DNA of 64,000 bases from an uncultured Sulfitobacter sp. GTDB taxonomy: Bacteria > Pseudomonadota > Alphaproteobacteria > Rhodobacterales > Rhodobacteraceae. The notes under the pieces were generated by a model. It was not told the DNA's origin. It saw nothing but the letters and a program-made list of their open reading frames with translations, and searched no databases. Shown in pieces: positions 37,887-45,595 of this stretch. The number at the start of each line of letters is the position of its first letter. The stretch's first letter is position 1. The position numbers and the translations under genes were made by a program. The DNA lies in the NCBI GenBank assembly GCA_913060815.1, contig CAJXSZ010000003.1, forward strand, positions 62,001 through 126,000. Reading direction: 5' to 3'.

Positions 37887-38553
37887 CACGCTAGACGGGA
37901 TGCAGCGTGTTTCAGAAGCGTTGCGAGATTTCTATAGAGTAGATCACCTTGTCTATCACTGGGTGGATTCGAAGGGTGAACAATACGGCTGTGGCACCTA
38001 TTCTGCCGAATGGCGGGAAAAGTATATTTCTGAAAATTATGTGCGGATCGATCCTGTTGTTCAGGGCTGTTACCAGCGGTTTCATCCCGTCAATTGGAAG
38101 CGCCTTGATTGGTCCAGCAAGGCTGCGCGGGAGTTTCTGCGGATTTCGGCGCAACATGGCGTGGGCAATCAGGGCTACTCCATCCCGATCCGCGGTCCGA
38201 ACGGACAATTCGCGCTGTTTACAGTCAATCACAGTTGTTCGGATGACGCTTGGGCCAAATTCACGCTCGAGAACCGCCGCGATCTTATATTGATCGCCCA
38301 TTACTTCAACGAAAAGGCATTGGAATTCGAACCGGACCGCCAGCCTGACAATCCCCCGAACCTGTCCCCGCGTGAGACGGATGCAATGACCCTGCTGGCC
38401 GTCGGCTATAGCCGCGCGCAGGTGGCCAATAAACTATCGATCTCCGAGCATACTCTGCGCGTATACATCGAGAGTGCGCGTTTCAAATTGGGTGCGCTCA
38501 ACACAACCCATGCAGTCGCCCGCGCAATGAGTAGGGGACTCATTGTAGTATAA
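37807..38553 (+). CDS. luxR: LuxR family quorum-sensing regulator
   Basis: 248 residues from ATG 37807 (GGAG 11 bases upstream); ATG 37831 is an alternative, giving 240 residues. The N-terminal acyl-homoserine-lactone domain keeps the ligand-pocket pattern YHWV, NYVRIDPV, FHPVNW and GNQGYSIPIRG. The C-terminal GerE-type helix-turn-helix is LSPRETDAMTLLAVGYSRAQVANKLSISEHTLRVYI broken at normal positions. Paired with luxI downstream; the 3' end carries an inverted repeat. Confidence 0.9.
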   Translation: MKGLQSADMVGTSKILERILSDLEAADTLDGMQRVSEALRDFYRVDHLVYHWVDSKGEQYGCGTYSAEWREKYISENYVRIDPVVQGCYQRFHPVNWKRLDWSSKAAREFLRISAQHGVGNQGYSIPIRGPNGQFALFTVNHSCSDDAWAKFTLENRRDLILIAHYFNEKALEFEPDRQPDNPPNLSPRETDAMTLLAVGYSRAQVANKLSISEHTLRVYIESARFKLGALNTTHAVARAMSRGLIVV

Positions 38554-38554
38554 T
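38525..38554 (+). promoter_or_regulatory. inverted repeat and TATAAT inside the end of luxR, candidate luxI promoter/operator
   Basis: Perfect 8-bp arms CAATGAGT (38525-38532) and ACTCATTG (38538-38545) around AGGGG sit four bases before TATAAT (38549-38554), which overlaps the luxR stop. No -35 consensus is seen, as expected for an activator-dependent promoter. It would give luxI a 5' leader of about 110 bases. The dyad is embedded in luxR codons. Confidence 0.45.
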
Positions 38555-38670
38555 TCACCGCATGTACTACCCTTGCGGGAATCAGCATATGATCGCACGC
38601 ACCGTTTCGATGGTGTTAACCATTTCAAGGATACCCCTTGAGCATCATCGAATGCCAAGGGGAGATTACT

Positions 38671-39306
38671 ATGCTGCGTTATCTTTATGCCGATCAACTT
38701 CATGCCCACTCACGTCTTGCGGATGAGATGTTTACCCATCGTGCCGATCAATTCGGCACGAGGCTTGGCTGGGATGTGAAGGTTGATGCCTACGGCCATG
38801 AGCGTGATGAATACGATGCGCTCAACCCGCTTTATGTTATTTGGGAAACGCCAGAGGGGGGGCACGGGGGGTCAACCCGTTTTCTGCCTACCACGGGGCC
38901 GGTTATGGTGAACGACCATTTCGGCCATCTGATTGATGCACCGATCCATAGCCCCGCAATCTGGGAGTGTACAAGGTTCTGCATGGCGCCCGGACAGGGT
39001 GCCAATGTGGCGGCGGCCTTGATGCTGGGGGGGGGCGAGTTGATGAACGGATTTGGAGTGCGCCATTTCGTTGGCGTTTTTGATGCGCGGATGGTGCGGA
39101 TTTACAAACGCGTCGGCTCCTCTCCCGAGGTGTTGGGTAGTATGGGTGAAGGCCGTGATCAGATCAGTGTCGGCTTGTGGGAGTTCGAGGCTGAGGCGCA
39201 GGAACGCGTCGCGCAGCGCGCTGGCATTACCCCTGCGCTCAGCCGCAGCTGGTTTGACCGCGCATTTGGCGAAGAACCTGTCACTGAATTTGCTGTAAGC
39301 GCCTGA
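38671..39306 (+). CDS. luxI: acyl-homoserine-lactone synthase, LuxI type
   Basis: 211 residues from ATG 38671, preceded by AAGGGGAG. All hallmark residues are seen: Arg24 and Phe28 (HRADQF), Trp34 (LGWDV), Asp46 and Asp49 (ERDEYDALNP), Arg in GGSTRFLP and the Glu-x-x-Arg pair in WECTRF. It makes an acyl-homoserine-lactone signal from S-adenosylmethionine and acyl-ACP (or acyl-CoA). Acyl chain length cannot be told from sequence. Forms a luxR-luxI pair. Confidence 0.93.
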   Translation: MLRYLYADQLHAHSRLADEMFTHRADQFGTRLGWDVKVDAYGHERDEYDALNPLYVIWETPEGGHGGSTRFLPTTGPVMVNDHFGHLIDAPIHSPAIWECTRFCMAPGQGANVAAALMLGGGELMNGFGVRHFVGVFDARMVRIYKRVGSSPEVLGSMGEGRDQISVGLWEFEAEAQERVAQRAGITPALSRSWFDRAFGEEPVTEFAVSA

Positions 39307-39348
39307 AGGGCTCTGGCACCTGTGCCGCTCTGGGCATAGTGTCTGCCC

Positions 39349-40887
39349 ATGACAACTGCACTTACATTCTCTGACGATCAGGCCGCCGCACATGATGCAG
39401 TGAGCGTGATGCTCCAGCAAGCGGGGATCAGCCTTGCCGATGACCTGTTGATGCCGCCCAAGGGCAACAAACATCAGGTGATGGCCATCACGGGCAAGGC
39501 TGGTTCAGGCAAAACGCTTTTGCTGGCCGAGCTTTACAAGGCAATGGAGAGCGCAGGGGTCGAGGTCGTCTCGGGCGATTACGAGAGCAAGAAGCGTAAA
39601 GACAAGCGCACGCTGGCGATCCTTGCGCCCACTAACAAAGCGGCAAGCGTGCTGCGCCTGCGCGGCGTGCCTGCCACCACCATCCACCGCATCCTTTACA
39701 CCCCTGTCTATGACCCCGAGTATGAGCGGATCGCCGAATGGCTCGCGGGCAATGGCGAGCGGCCCGAGGATGTTGAAGGGCTGACCGATGTGGCGCTGGA
39801 CCGTGCCTATGGCTTCTATCAGGGCAACAAGTCTATCCCCGGAGCGCTGGCCGCTGCTGGCCTGCGCGGCAGCGATTTTATCACCGGCTGGAAGCGGCGC
39901 GAGGAGCCGCTGGATATCGGGTTCGTCGACGAATCCTCCATGCTGGATGACAAGCAGTTCGAAGACCTCAAGGAGATCTTCCCGACGCTGCTGTTGTTCG
40001 GTGACCCCGCGCAGCTGGCGCCTGTGGGGCAATCGGGCACGATGGTGTTCGAGAAACTGCCCGAAAAACGCGTCAAAAACCTCAACCGTATTTTTCGCCA
40101 AGAGGCCGATAACCCGATTCTCGATCTGGCGCACGCGCTGGCCGATCCCGATGTGGGGTTTGAGCAGTTCGAGCGGATGGTAGAAGAGGCCAGTAAACGC
40201 GACGACCGTGTTGTCTGGGGCCAGCGGGTGGAGGTCGACCTGATGGCGCGCTCCCCCGTGCTTGTCTGGCGCAACGCCACGCGCATCCGCCTCATCAACG
40301 CCTTTCGCCGTGTGCATGGGGCGCCCGAGGATGAACTGCTTGCGGGTGAGCCGTTGATCTGTGACGGGATTGAGCTGCCGCTCAAGCACCGCAAAAAGCG
40401 GCTGGACCTTGAGGCGCGTGGTCTCATCAAGGGTGCTCAGGTTGTCTACCTTGGCGCAGGACGCAAACCCGGCTTTTCGCGACTGCATGTGATGGGTGCG
40501 GAGGACCCGCAGGTGAGTGCGGCAAGCATCGTTAAGATCGAAAAGCCTGACGAGGAACAGCCGTTCATCCCCTTTGCCGCACGCATGGGCGCAACCTTCC
40601 TGCATGGGGCTGCGGTGACAATTCACAAGGCGCAGGGCAGCCAGTGGGACACGGTTCAGGTGTTCGCGCCCGATCTTTACGGTGCCGCCCGCATGGGACG
40701 GATGGAGGCGGGACAGCCGCTGTGGAAGCGTCTGGCCTATGTCGCGATCACCCGCGCGCAAGAGCGACTGATCTGGGTGGTGCGCAATAGGCTGTCAACG
40801 CCGTCCTATGCGCTGCACGTCGACGATCTGCGCGCAGCTGCTGCGCCGACGCTGACCTTGGACGCGACAGAGGAGGAGACGGGATGA
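39349..40887 (+). CDS. RecD-like superfamily 1 DNA helicase/ATPase
   Basis: 512 residues. Walker A ITGKAGSGKTLLLAELYKA, motif Ia APTNKAASVLR, motif II IGFVDESSMLD (DEx-type), motif III LLLFGDPAQLAPVGQ, motif V VTIHKAQGSQWDTV and motif VI YVAITRAQERL are all in order. This is the UvrD_C_2/AAA_30 architecture of RecD2-like or phage Dda-like helicases, without the N-terminal HhH domains of true RecD2. Likely acts on DNA ends or replication forks. Overlaps the SDR gene by 4 bases. Confidence 0.88.
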   Translation: MTTALTFSDDQAAAHDAVSVMLQQAGISLADDLLMPPKGNKHQVMAITGKAGSGKTLLLAELYKAMESAGVEVVSGDYESKKRKDKRTLAILAPTNKAASVLRLRGVPATTIHRILYTPVYDPEYERIAEWLAGNGERPEDVEGLTDVALDRAYGFYQGNKSIPGALAAAGLRGSDFITGWKRREEPLDIGFVDESSMLDDKQFEDLKEIFPTLLLFGDPAQLAPVGQSGTMVFEKLPEKRVKNLNRIFRQEADNPILDLAHALADPDVGFEQFERMVEEASKRDDRVVWGQRVEVDLMARSPVLVWRNATRIRLINAFRRVHGAPEDELLAGEPLICDGIELPLKHRKKRLDLEARGLIKGAQVVYLGAGRKPGFSRLHVMGAEDPQVSAASIVKIEKPDEEQPFIPFAARMGATFLHGAAVTIHKAQGSQWDTVQVFAPDLYGAARMGRMEAGQPLWKRLAYVAITRAQERLIWVVRNRLSTPSYALHVDDLRAAAAPTLTLDATEEETG

Positions 40888-41582
40888 AATCAATTATCAT
40901 TACAGGGGCAAGTTCTGGCATAGGGCGCGCCACTGCGGGCATGTTTCTGGCCGATGGTTGGCGTGTGGGTCTGATTGCGCGCCGTGCAGCAATGCTAGAG
41001 GAAGTCGCACAGGGGCATGAGCATGCCGTTGTCTTACCTGCTGATGTAACGGATGCAGAAGCGATGGCGGAGGCCTTTGCGCAGTTTGGCGACCTCGATG
41101 CGCTGTTCAACAATGCGGGTATGTTCGGCCCTTCGGCCCCGATTGACGAGGTGGCGCTCGAGGATTGGGCACAGGTGCTGTCGGTTAACCTCAATGGCAT
41201 GTTCATCGCCGCGCGCCTTGCCTTTGGAGCGATGCGCGCATCGGGGCGCGGGGGGCGCATCATCAACAATGGATCGATTTCGGCCCACACACCGCGCGAG
41301 AATACCGTCTGCTATACCACAACGAAACACGCGATCACGGGACTGACCAAATCGCTGGCGCTGGACGGGCGGCCTTTTGATATCACGGCGGGCCAGATCG
41401 ACATCGGCAATGCGGAAAGCGCGATTGTCACCGACCTCAAAGCCACCAATCCTGCGATGCACACGATGGACGTGAACCATGCCGCAGCATCTGTGCTGCA
41501 TATGGCGCAGCTTCCGCTGTCGGCGAATATTCCGTTTATGACGGTGATGGCGACCAAAATGCCCTATCTCGGGCGTGGCTAG
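40884..41582 (+). CDS. SDR family oxidoreductase
   Basis: 232 residues. Nucleotide motif TGASSGIGRA, NNAG in LFNNAGMFG, Ser of the active site in NGSISAHTPR and YxxxK in CYTTTKHAITGLTK identify a classical short-chain dehydrogenase/reductase. Substrate unknown. Coupled to the helicase gene by a 4-base overlap, although no functional link is apparent. Confidence 0.88.
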   Translation: MKSIIITGASSGIGRATAGMFLADGWRVGLIARRAAMLEEVAQGHEHAVVLPADVTDAEAMAEAFAQFGDLDALFNNAGMFGPSAPIDEVALEDWAQVLSVNLNGMFIAARLAFGAMRASGRGGRIINNGSISAHTPRENTVCYTTTKHAITGLTKSLALDGRPFDITAGQIDIGNAESAIVTDLKATNPAMHTMDVNHAAASVLHMAQLPLSANIPFMTVMATKMPYLGRG

Positions 41583-41682
41583 ATCGCCTCGCTTTTAACC
41601 TGAACCACCAATACCCTGCCACGGCTTCGCCGTTCTCGGGACGTTTGCGGTAGGTGCGGATACGAACAAAAGGCGAGACGCT

Positions 41683-42444
41683 TTAGCGCCGCAGAAGGCC
41701 GAAGATCGCGGAAGCGCCCCAGCCTGCGAAGATTGCAATAGCGAGTGACATCAGGCCGTAGAGGAACGATTGCTCACGACTGAGCGTAAAGAGCCAGCGT
41801 TCCATTCCGACTTTGCGCACGTAAATGCTCGTCTCGTACTGAGCGACCACCGCGCCTGCGCGGGTCAGGAAAATACGGGTTTCGTAGTCGCCCTCGGTGA
41901 GGGCTGCGGGCAGATCGATCGAGGTGCGGAACAGCGTTTGCTCGTCCACACTGACCGTGCCTTCGTTCAACTGATACTGCTCGGAGGCGGTTTTGATGCG
42001 GATCAGCGCATCGGTAAACGTCTCGCTGTCGGTGATGTTGTCGGGCGCATCCACTGAGCGTATGGCACGGGGGATCGAGATCTTGTGACGCACATCTTCC
42101 GTCTCGCTCAGCGACATGCCCAGCATTGTGCTGGTCGAGACGGCATAGAAGCTGGGCGCGCTATCGATCTCGACGGAGTCGGTGTTTACCCAAATTCCGA
42201 ACTTCTTTTCCTTGCGCCGGACGACCGCAGGCTCGGATGGGCCGGAGACTGTGACGATCACATGCATCTGCGGGTCGGCGGGGAAGGGGGCATCGCGTTT
42301 CACAGCGCCAAAGATCAAGATTTCAGAGCCGTCGAAGTTGGTGTTGATGGACACGGTATCGCTGCTCAGGCCCAGAACGACCTCTTCTGCAGTTGAAGAG
42401 GACGCGCCAAGACATAGGGCGAGCGCAAGGAGCAGACGGCGCAT
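41683..42444 (-). CDS. TIGR02186 family membrane-anchored periplasmic protein
   Basis: 253 residues. Signal peptide (LLLALALCLGASSSTAE), a beta-rich periplasmic domain with VVLGLSSDTVSINTNFDGSEI and a single C-terminal membrane helix (FLYGLMSLAIAIFAGWGASAIFG) match TIGR02186, a conserved alphaproteobacterial family. It always lies next to a TauE-type exporter in my experience; here it follows one with a one-base stop/start overlap (TAATG). It may be an accessory subunit of that exporter. Confidence 0.85.
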   Translation of the reverse strand: MRRLLLALALCLGASSSTAEEVVLGLSSDTVSINTNFDGSEILIFGAVKRDAPFPADPQMHVIVTVSGPSEPAVVRRKEKKFGIWVNTDSVEIDSAPSFYAVSTSTMLGMSLSETEDVRHKISIPRAIRSVDAPDNITDSETFTDALIRIKTASEQYQLNEGTVSVDEQTLFRTSIDLPAALTEGDYETRIFLTRAGAVVAQYETSIYVRKVGMERWLFTLSREQSFLYGLMSLAIAIFAGWGASAIFGLLRR

Positions 42445-43355
42445 TAGTGACCACCTGCCGCGATTGAGTAAAGCTCGGCGGGTTGCAGAAGCAGCTCTAG
42501 CGCCAGTTTCCCGCAGACAGCGAGAACCATGATCGCGAGTAGAATACGTAACTGCTCAGCCTTCATCTTGACCCCGATGCGCGTGCCGATCTGTGCGCCG
42601 ACAACACCGCCCACCAGCAGCAGAACCGCCAGTACAATATCGACGGTGTAGTTGGTCGTGGCATGCAGCATGGTCGTAAAGGCGGTCACAAAGATGATCT
42701 GGAACAGGGATGTGCCCACGACGACTTTAGTCGGCATGCCCAGCAGATAGATCATCGCCGGCACCATGATAAAGCCGCCACCCACACCCATGATCGCGGC
42801 CAATACGCCCACGGCCACGCCCACGATAAGCGGGGGAATTACAGAGATGTAGAGGCCAGAGACGCGGAAGCGCATCTTGAACGGCAGGCCGTGAATCCAG
42901 TTATGTTTCTTCCGCTTGGGCGCCTTGCCCTTTTTGACGTTGCGGATTGCATTGAGGCTTTCGAAGAACATCAGCCCGCCGATGACGCCGAGGAAGACCA
43001 CATAGCAAAGCTTGACCAGCAGATCGACCTGACCTTGGGCCTTGAGAATGTTGAAGACGTAGACGCCCAGTGCCGCACCGATCAATCCGCCGATGAGCAG
43101 CACAGTGCCCATCCTGAGGTCCACCGTCTTTCGCTTGAAATGTGCGAGTACGCCCGAGAAGGAAGAGGCGACGATCTGGTTGGCTTCTGTGGCAACCGCA
43201 ACAGCAGGCGGGATACCGATAAAGAACAAGAGCGGCGTCATCAAAAAGCCGCCGCCAACGCCGAACATGCCCGACAGAATGCCCACAATTCCACCGAGCC
43301 CCAAAAGAAGGAAGGCGTTTACCGATACTTCGGCGATGGGCAGGTAGATTTGCAT
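42444..43355 (-). CDS. TauE/SafE family exporter
   Basis: 303 residues, eight predicted helices with the two glycine-rich repeats GMFGVGGGFLMTPLL and AIMGVGGGFIMVPAMIYLLG, the DUF81 signature. A cytoplasmic loop rich in lysine (KGKAPKRKKHNW) is extra compared with the copy at 19580. Coupled to the TIGR02186 gene. Expected to export sulfite or an organosulfur or similar anion; exact substrate unknown. Confidence 0.9.
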   Translation of the reverse strand: MQIYLPIAEVSVNAFLLLGLGGIVGILSGMFGVGGGFLMTPLLFFIGIPPAVAVATEANQIVASSFSGVLAHFKRKTVDLRMGTVLLIGGLIGAALGVYVFNILKAQGQVDLLVKLCYVVFLGVIGGLMFFESLNAIRNVKKGKAPKRKKHNWIHGLPFKMRFRVSGLYISVIPPLIVGVAVGVLAAIMGVGGGFIMVPAMIYLLGMPTKVVVGTSLFQIIFVTAFTTMLHATTNYTVDIVLAVLLLVGGVVGAQIGTRIGVKMKAEQLRILLAIMVLAVCGKLALELLLQPAELYSIAAGGH

Positions 43356-43431
43356 AAATCAGGCTTAGGCCCCGACCGCGTCAAAATCAATGACCTATAC
43401 CGAAGGACTTATGATTTCGCGCGATCTGGAC

Positions 43432-44400
43432 TTATCTTTCTTTGACGTATGGCTCACCTCCCGCGCGGGGCGGGATTGCTTTGCCGACAAAACCGGCAAG
43501 GATGATGACGGTCATCAGGTATGGAAGGGCGGCAAGCAGCTGGATTTGTACCTTCACCCCGATCAGGTTCTCGATCACATCGGGGCGGGTTTCCAGCGCG
43601 CCGAACAGACCAAAGAGCAAACAGGCATAAAGCGCGTACCAAGGGCGCCATTTGGCAAAGATGAGAGCCGCCAGTGCGATGAAGCCGCGCCCTGCGGCCA
43701 TGTCCTTGACGAAGCCCGCTTGTAGCGCCGTGCTCAGATACGCACCCGCAATGCCGCAGAGGATGCCGCAAATGCCTACGGCCGCAAAGCGCAGACCTAC
43801 AACGGAGACGCCAGCAGTATCGACCGCAGCGGGGTTTTCACCCACAGCGCGCAGACGCAGGCCAAAGCGGGTGCGGAACAGCAGCCACCAAGTGAAGGGC
43901 ACAGCGGCAAAGGCGATGTAGACGAGAATAGAGTGGCCCGAGATCAGCTCGTAATAGATCGGCCCGAGAACCGGCACGTTCTGGAGGGCTTCGGCGAAGG
44001 GCAGGGTGATCGGCTCGAACCTTGCATTTCCGATGAGCGATGGCGTGCGGCCACCTTGCTTGAACCACGACTGCGCAATAAGCACTGTGAGCCCCGCAGC
44101 GAGGAAGTTGATCGCCACGCCAGAAATAAGCTGGTTGCCACGGAATGTGATGGAGGCGACACCGTGGATCGCGCTCAGTGCAAGTGAGGCTGCGATGCCG
44201 GCTAGAAGGCCGATCCAGACGCTGCCCGTGAGTGCCGCAATCGCAGCCGAGAAGAAGGCAGCGGCAAGCATTTTGCCTTCCAGCCCGATGTCGAAAATGC
44301 CAGCACGCTCGGAGTACAGGCCCGCAAGGCAGGCCAGAAGCAGGGGCGTTGCAAGACGCACCGCGGAATCGAGAAGCTGGATGAGGGTAAGAAAATCCAT
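43432..44400 (-). CDS. nucleoside-type ABC transporter permease
   Basis: 322 residues, about eight to nine membrane helices. ERAGIFDIGLEGKMLAAAF and AVGENPAAVDTAGVSV are hallmarks of the BPD_transp_2 permeases of NupQ/YufQ type, which import purine nucleosides. Follows the larger permease by 3 bases and forms the membrane channel with it. The gene ends close to convergent DNA with nothing else recognisable up to 43431. Confidence 0.9.
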   Translation of the reverse strand: MDFLTLIQLLDSAVRLATPLLLACLAGLYSERAGIFDIGLEGKMLAAAFFSAAIAALTGSVWIGLLAGIAASLALSAIHGVASITFRGNQLISGVAINFLAAGLTVLIAQSWFKQGGRTPSLIGNARFEPITLPFAEALQNVPVLGPIYYELISGHSILVYIAFAAVPFTWWLLFRTRFGLRLRAVGENPAAVDTAGVSVVGLRFAAVGICGILCGIAGAYLSTALQAGFVKDMAAGRGFIALAALIFAKWRPWYALYACLLFGLFGALETRPDVIENLIGVKVQIQLLAALPYLMTVIILAGFVGKAIPPRAGGEPYVKER

Positions 44401-44403
44401 CGC

Positions 44404-45501
44404 TTACACCTCCTTGCGCATGCGCAGGGCAAGGAACATCCGCTCAAGCGGCATCCGCACCATATTGTCGAGCGCACCTGTAAACAGGATCACAAGGGCC
44501 TGAATGACGACGATCAGCTCACGAGGGATGGCAGTCCACAGCGCAAGTTCGGCCCCACCTTGGTAAAGAAAGCCGAACAGGATCGCGGCAATGAACACAC
44601 CCAGCGGATGCGAGCGGCCCATCAGCGCCACGGCGATGCCGATAAAGCCTGCGCCCTCAACGGAGTTCAGGACCAATCGCTCGGCCTCGCCCATAACATT
44701 ATTGATCGCCATCATGCCCGCCAGCGCACCGGATATGAGCATGGTCACCATGATGATCTTGAAGGGCGGCATTCCTGCATATTTCGCCGCTGATTCCGAG
44801 TGGCCAAAGCTGCGGATTTCATAGCCCAATCGTGTGCGCCAGATCAGAAACCACAGAAAAACACAGGCGGCGACAGCCACCAGAAGAGAGACATTGGCGG
44901 GAGCAGACTTGGAAAAGGCAATGCCCAGAGGGGCCAGCAATTCGTGCAATGTAGGCAGGTGCACCGCGTCCGGGAAGCGCGCAGAAGCAGGGTCCATAGA
45001 CCCCTTAGGGCGAAGCAGGTTTACCAGTACGTAGTTCAACAATGAGGCCGCGATGAAGTTGAACATGATCGTGGTGATTACGATATGGCTGCCGCGTCTG
45101 GCCTGAAGATAGGCGGGCATTGCGGCCCATGCAGCACCGAACAGACCTGCGGCAACAGCCGCGCCCACAAGAGCCAGCGACCAATGGGGCCAAGGAATGT
45201 AGAGACAGGCAAGTGCGACGCCAAGACCACCCAGCGCGGCCTGACCCTCGCCGCCGATGTTAAATAGGCGCGCATGGAATGCGATGGAAACGGCCAGCCC
45301 CGTGAACATGAAATTCGTCGCGTAATAGAGCGTGTACCCCCAGCCATAGGTTGAACCGAGCGCCCCTGTCACCATCAACTTGGCCGCGGCCACGGGATCT
45401 TCGCCGATGGCGAGGATTACCAACGCTGAAATGACTGCTGCCAGCAGCAGTGAGATGAGCGGCACGAGGATCACCTCGGCCCATTTCGGCATCACATCCA
45501 T
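44404..45501 (-). CDS. nucleoside-type ABC transporter permease
   Basis: 365 residues, eight to ten helices; FNIGGEGQAALGGLG and RSFGHSESAAKYAGMPPF are the typical NupP/YufP motifs. With the 322-residue permease and the ATPase it forms an importer for purine nucleosides or related ligands. A 94-base gap with a double-hairpin repeat separates it from the ATPase gene. Confidence 0.9.
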   Translation of the reverse strand: MDVMPKWAEVILVPLISLLLAAVISALVILAIGEDPVAAAKLMVTGALGSTYGWGYTLYYATNFMFTGLAVSIAFHARLFNIGGEGQAALGGLGVALACLYIPWPHWSLALVGAAVAAGLFGAAWAAMPAYLQARRGSHIVITTIMFNFIAASLLNYVLVNLLRPKGSMDPASARFPDAVHLPTLHELLAPLGIAFSKSAPANVSLLVAVAACVFLWFLIWRTRLGYEIRSFGHSESAAKYAGMPPFKIIMVTMLISGALAGMMAINNVMGEAERLVLNSVEGAGFIGIAVALMGRSHPLGVFIAAILFGFLYQGGAELALWTAIPRELIVVIQALVILFTGALDNMVRMPLERMFLALRMRKEV

Positions 45502-45532
45502 AAGATGGCTCCTGAAGTGTGGGGGCAGATTT

Positions 45533-45590
45533 GGGGGCGCTGCCCCCGTCCCTGCGGGACTCCCCCGGGATATTTATGACCAAAAGAAAT
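45533..45590. repeat. double-hairpin intergenic repeat of the Rhodobacteraceae type
   Basis: Two adjacent perfect hairpins, GGGGGC/GCCCCC (45533-45547) and GTCCC/GGGAC (45548-45560), followed by a CCCCCGGGATATTTATGACC tail. Such C/G-rich dyads with a GGATATTT tail are common between genes in this family from memory. It could act as an mRNA stabiliser between ATPase and permease cistrons. Confidence 0.6.
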
Positions 45591-45595
45591 ACGGA

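Noticed and set aside
38562..38584. CCC-TTGC-GGG short dyad upstream of luxI
   Set aside because: Three-base core arms occur by chance often in this GC-rich DNA.
38609..38622. ATGGT-GTTA-ACCAT dyad upstream of luxI as a lux box
   Set aside because: Arms are only 5 bp and the dyad is downstream of the better promoter candidate; too weak to claim.
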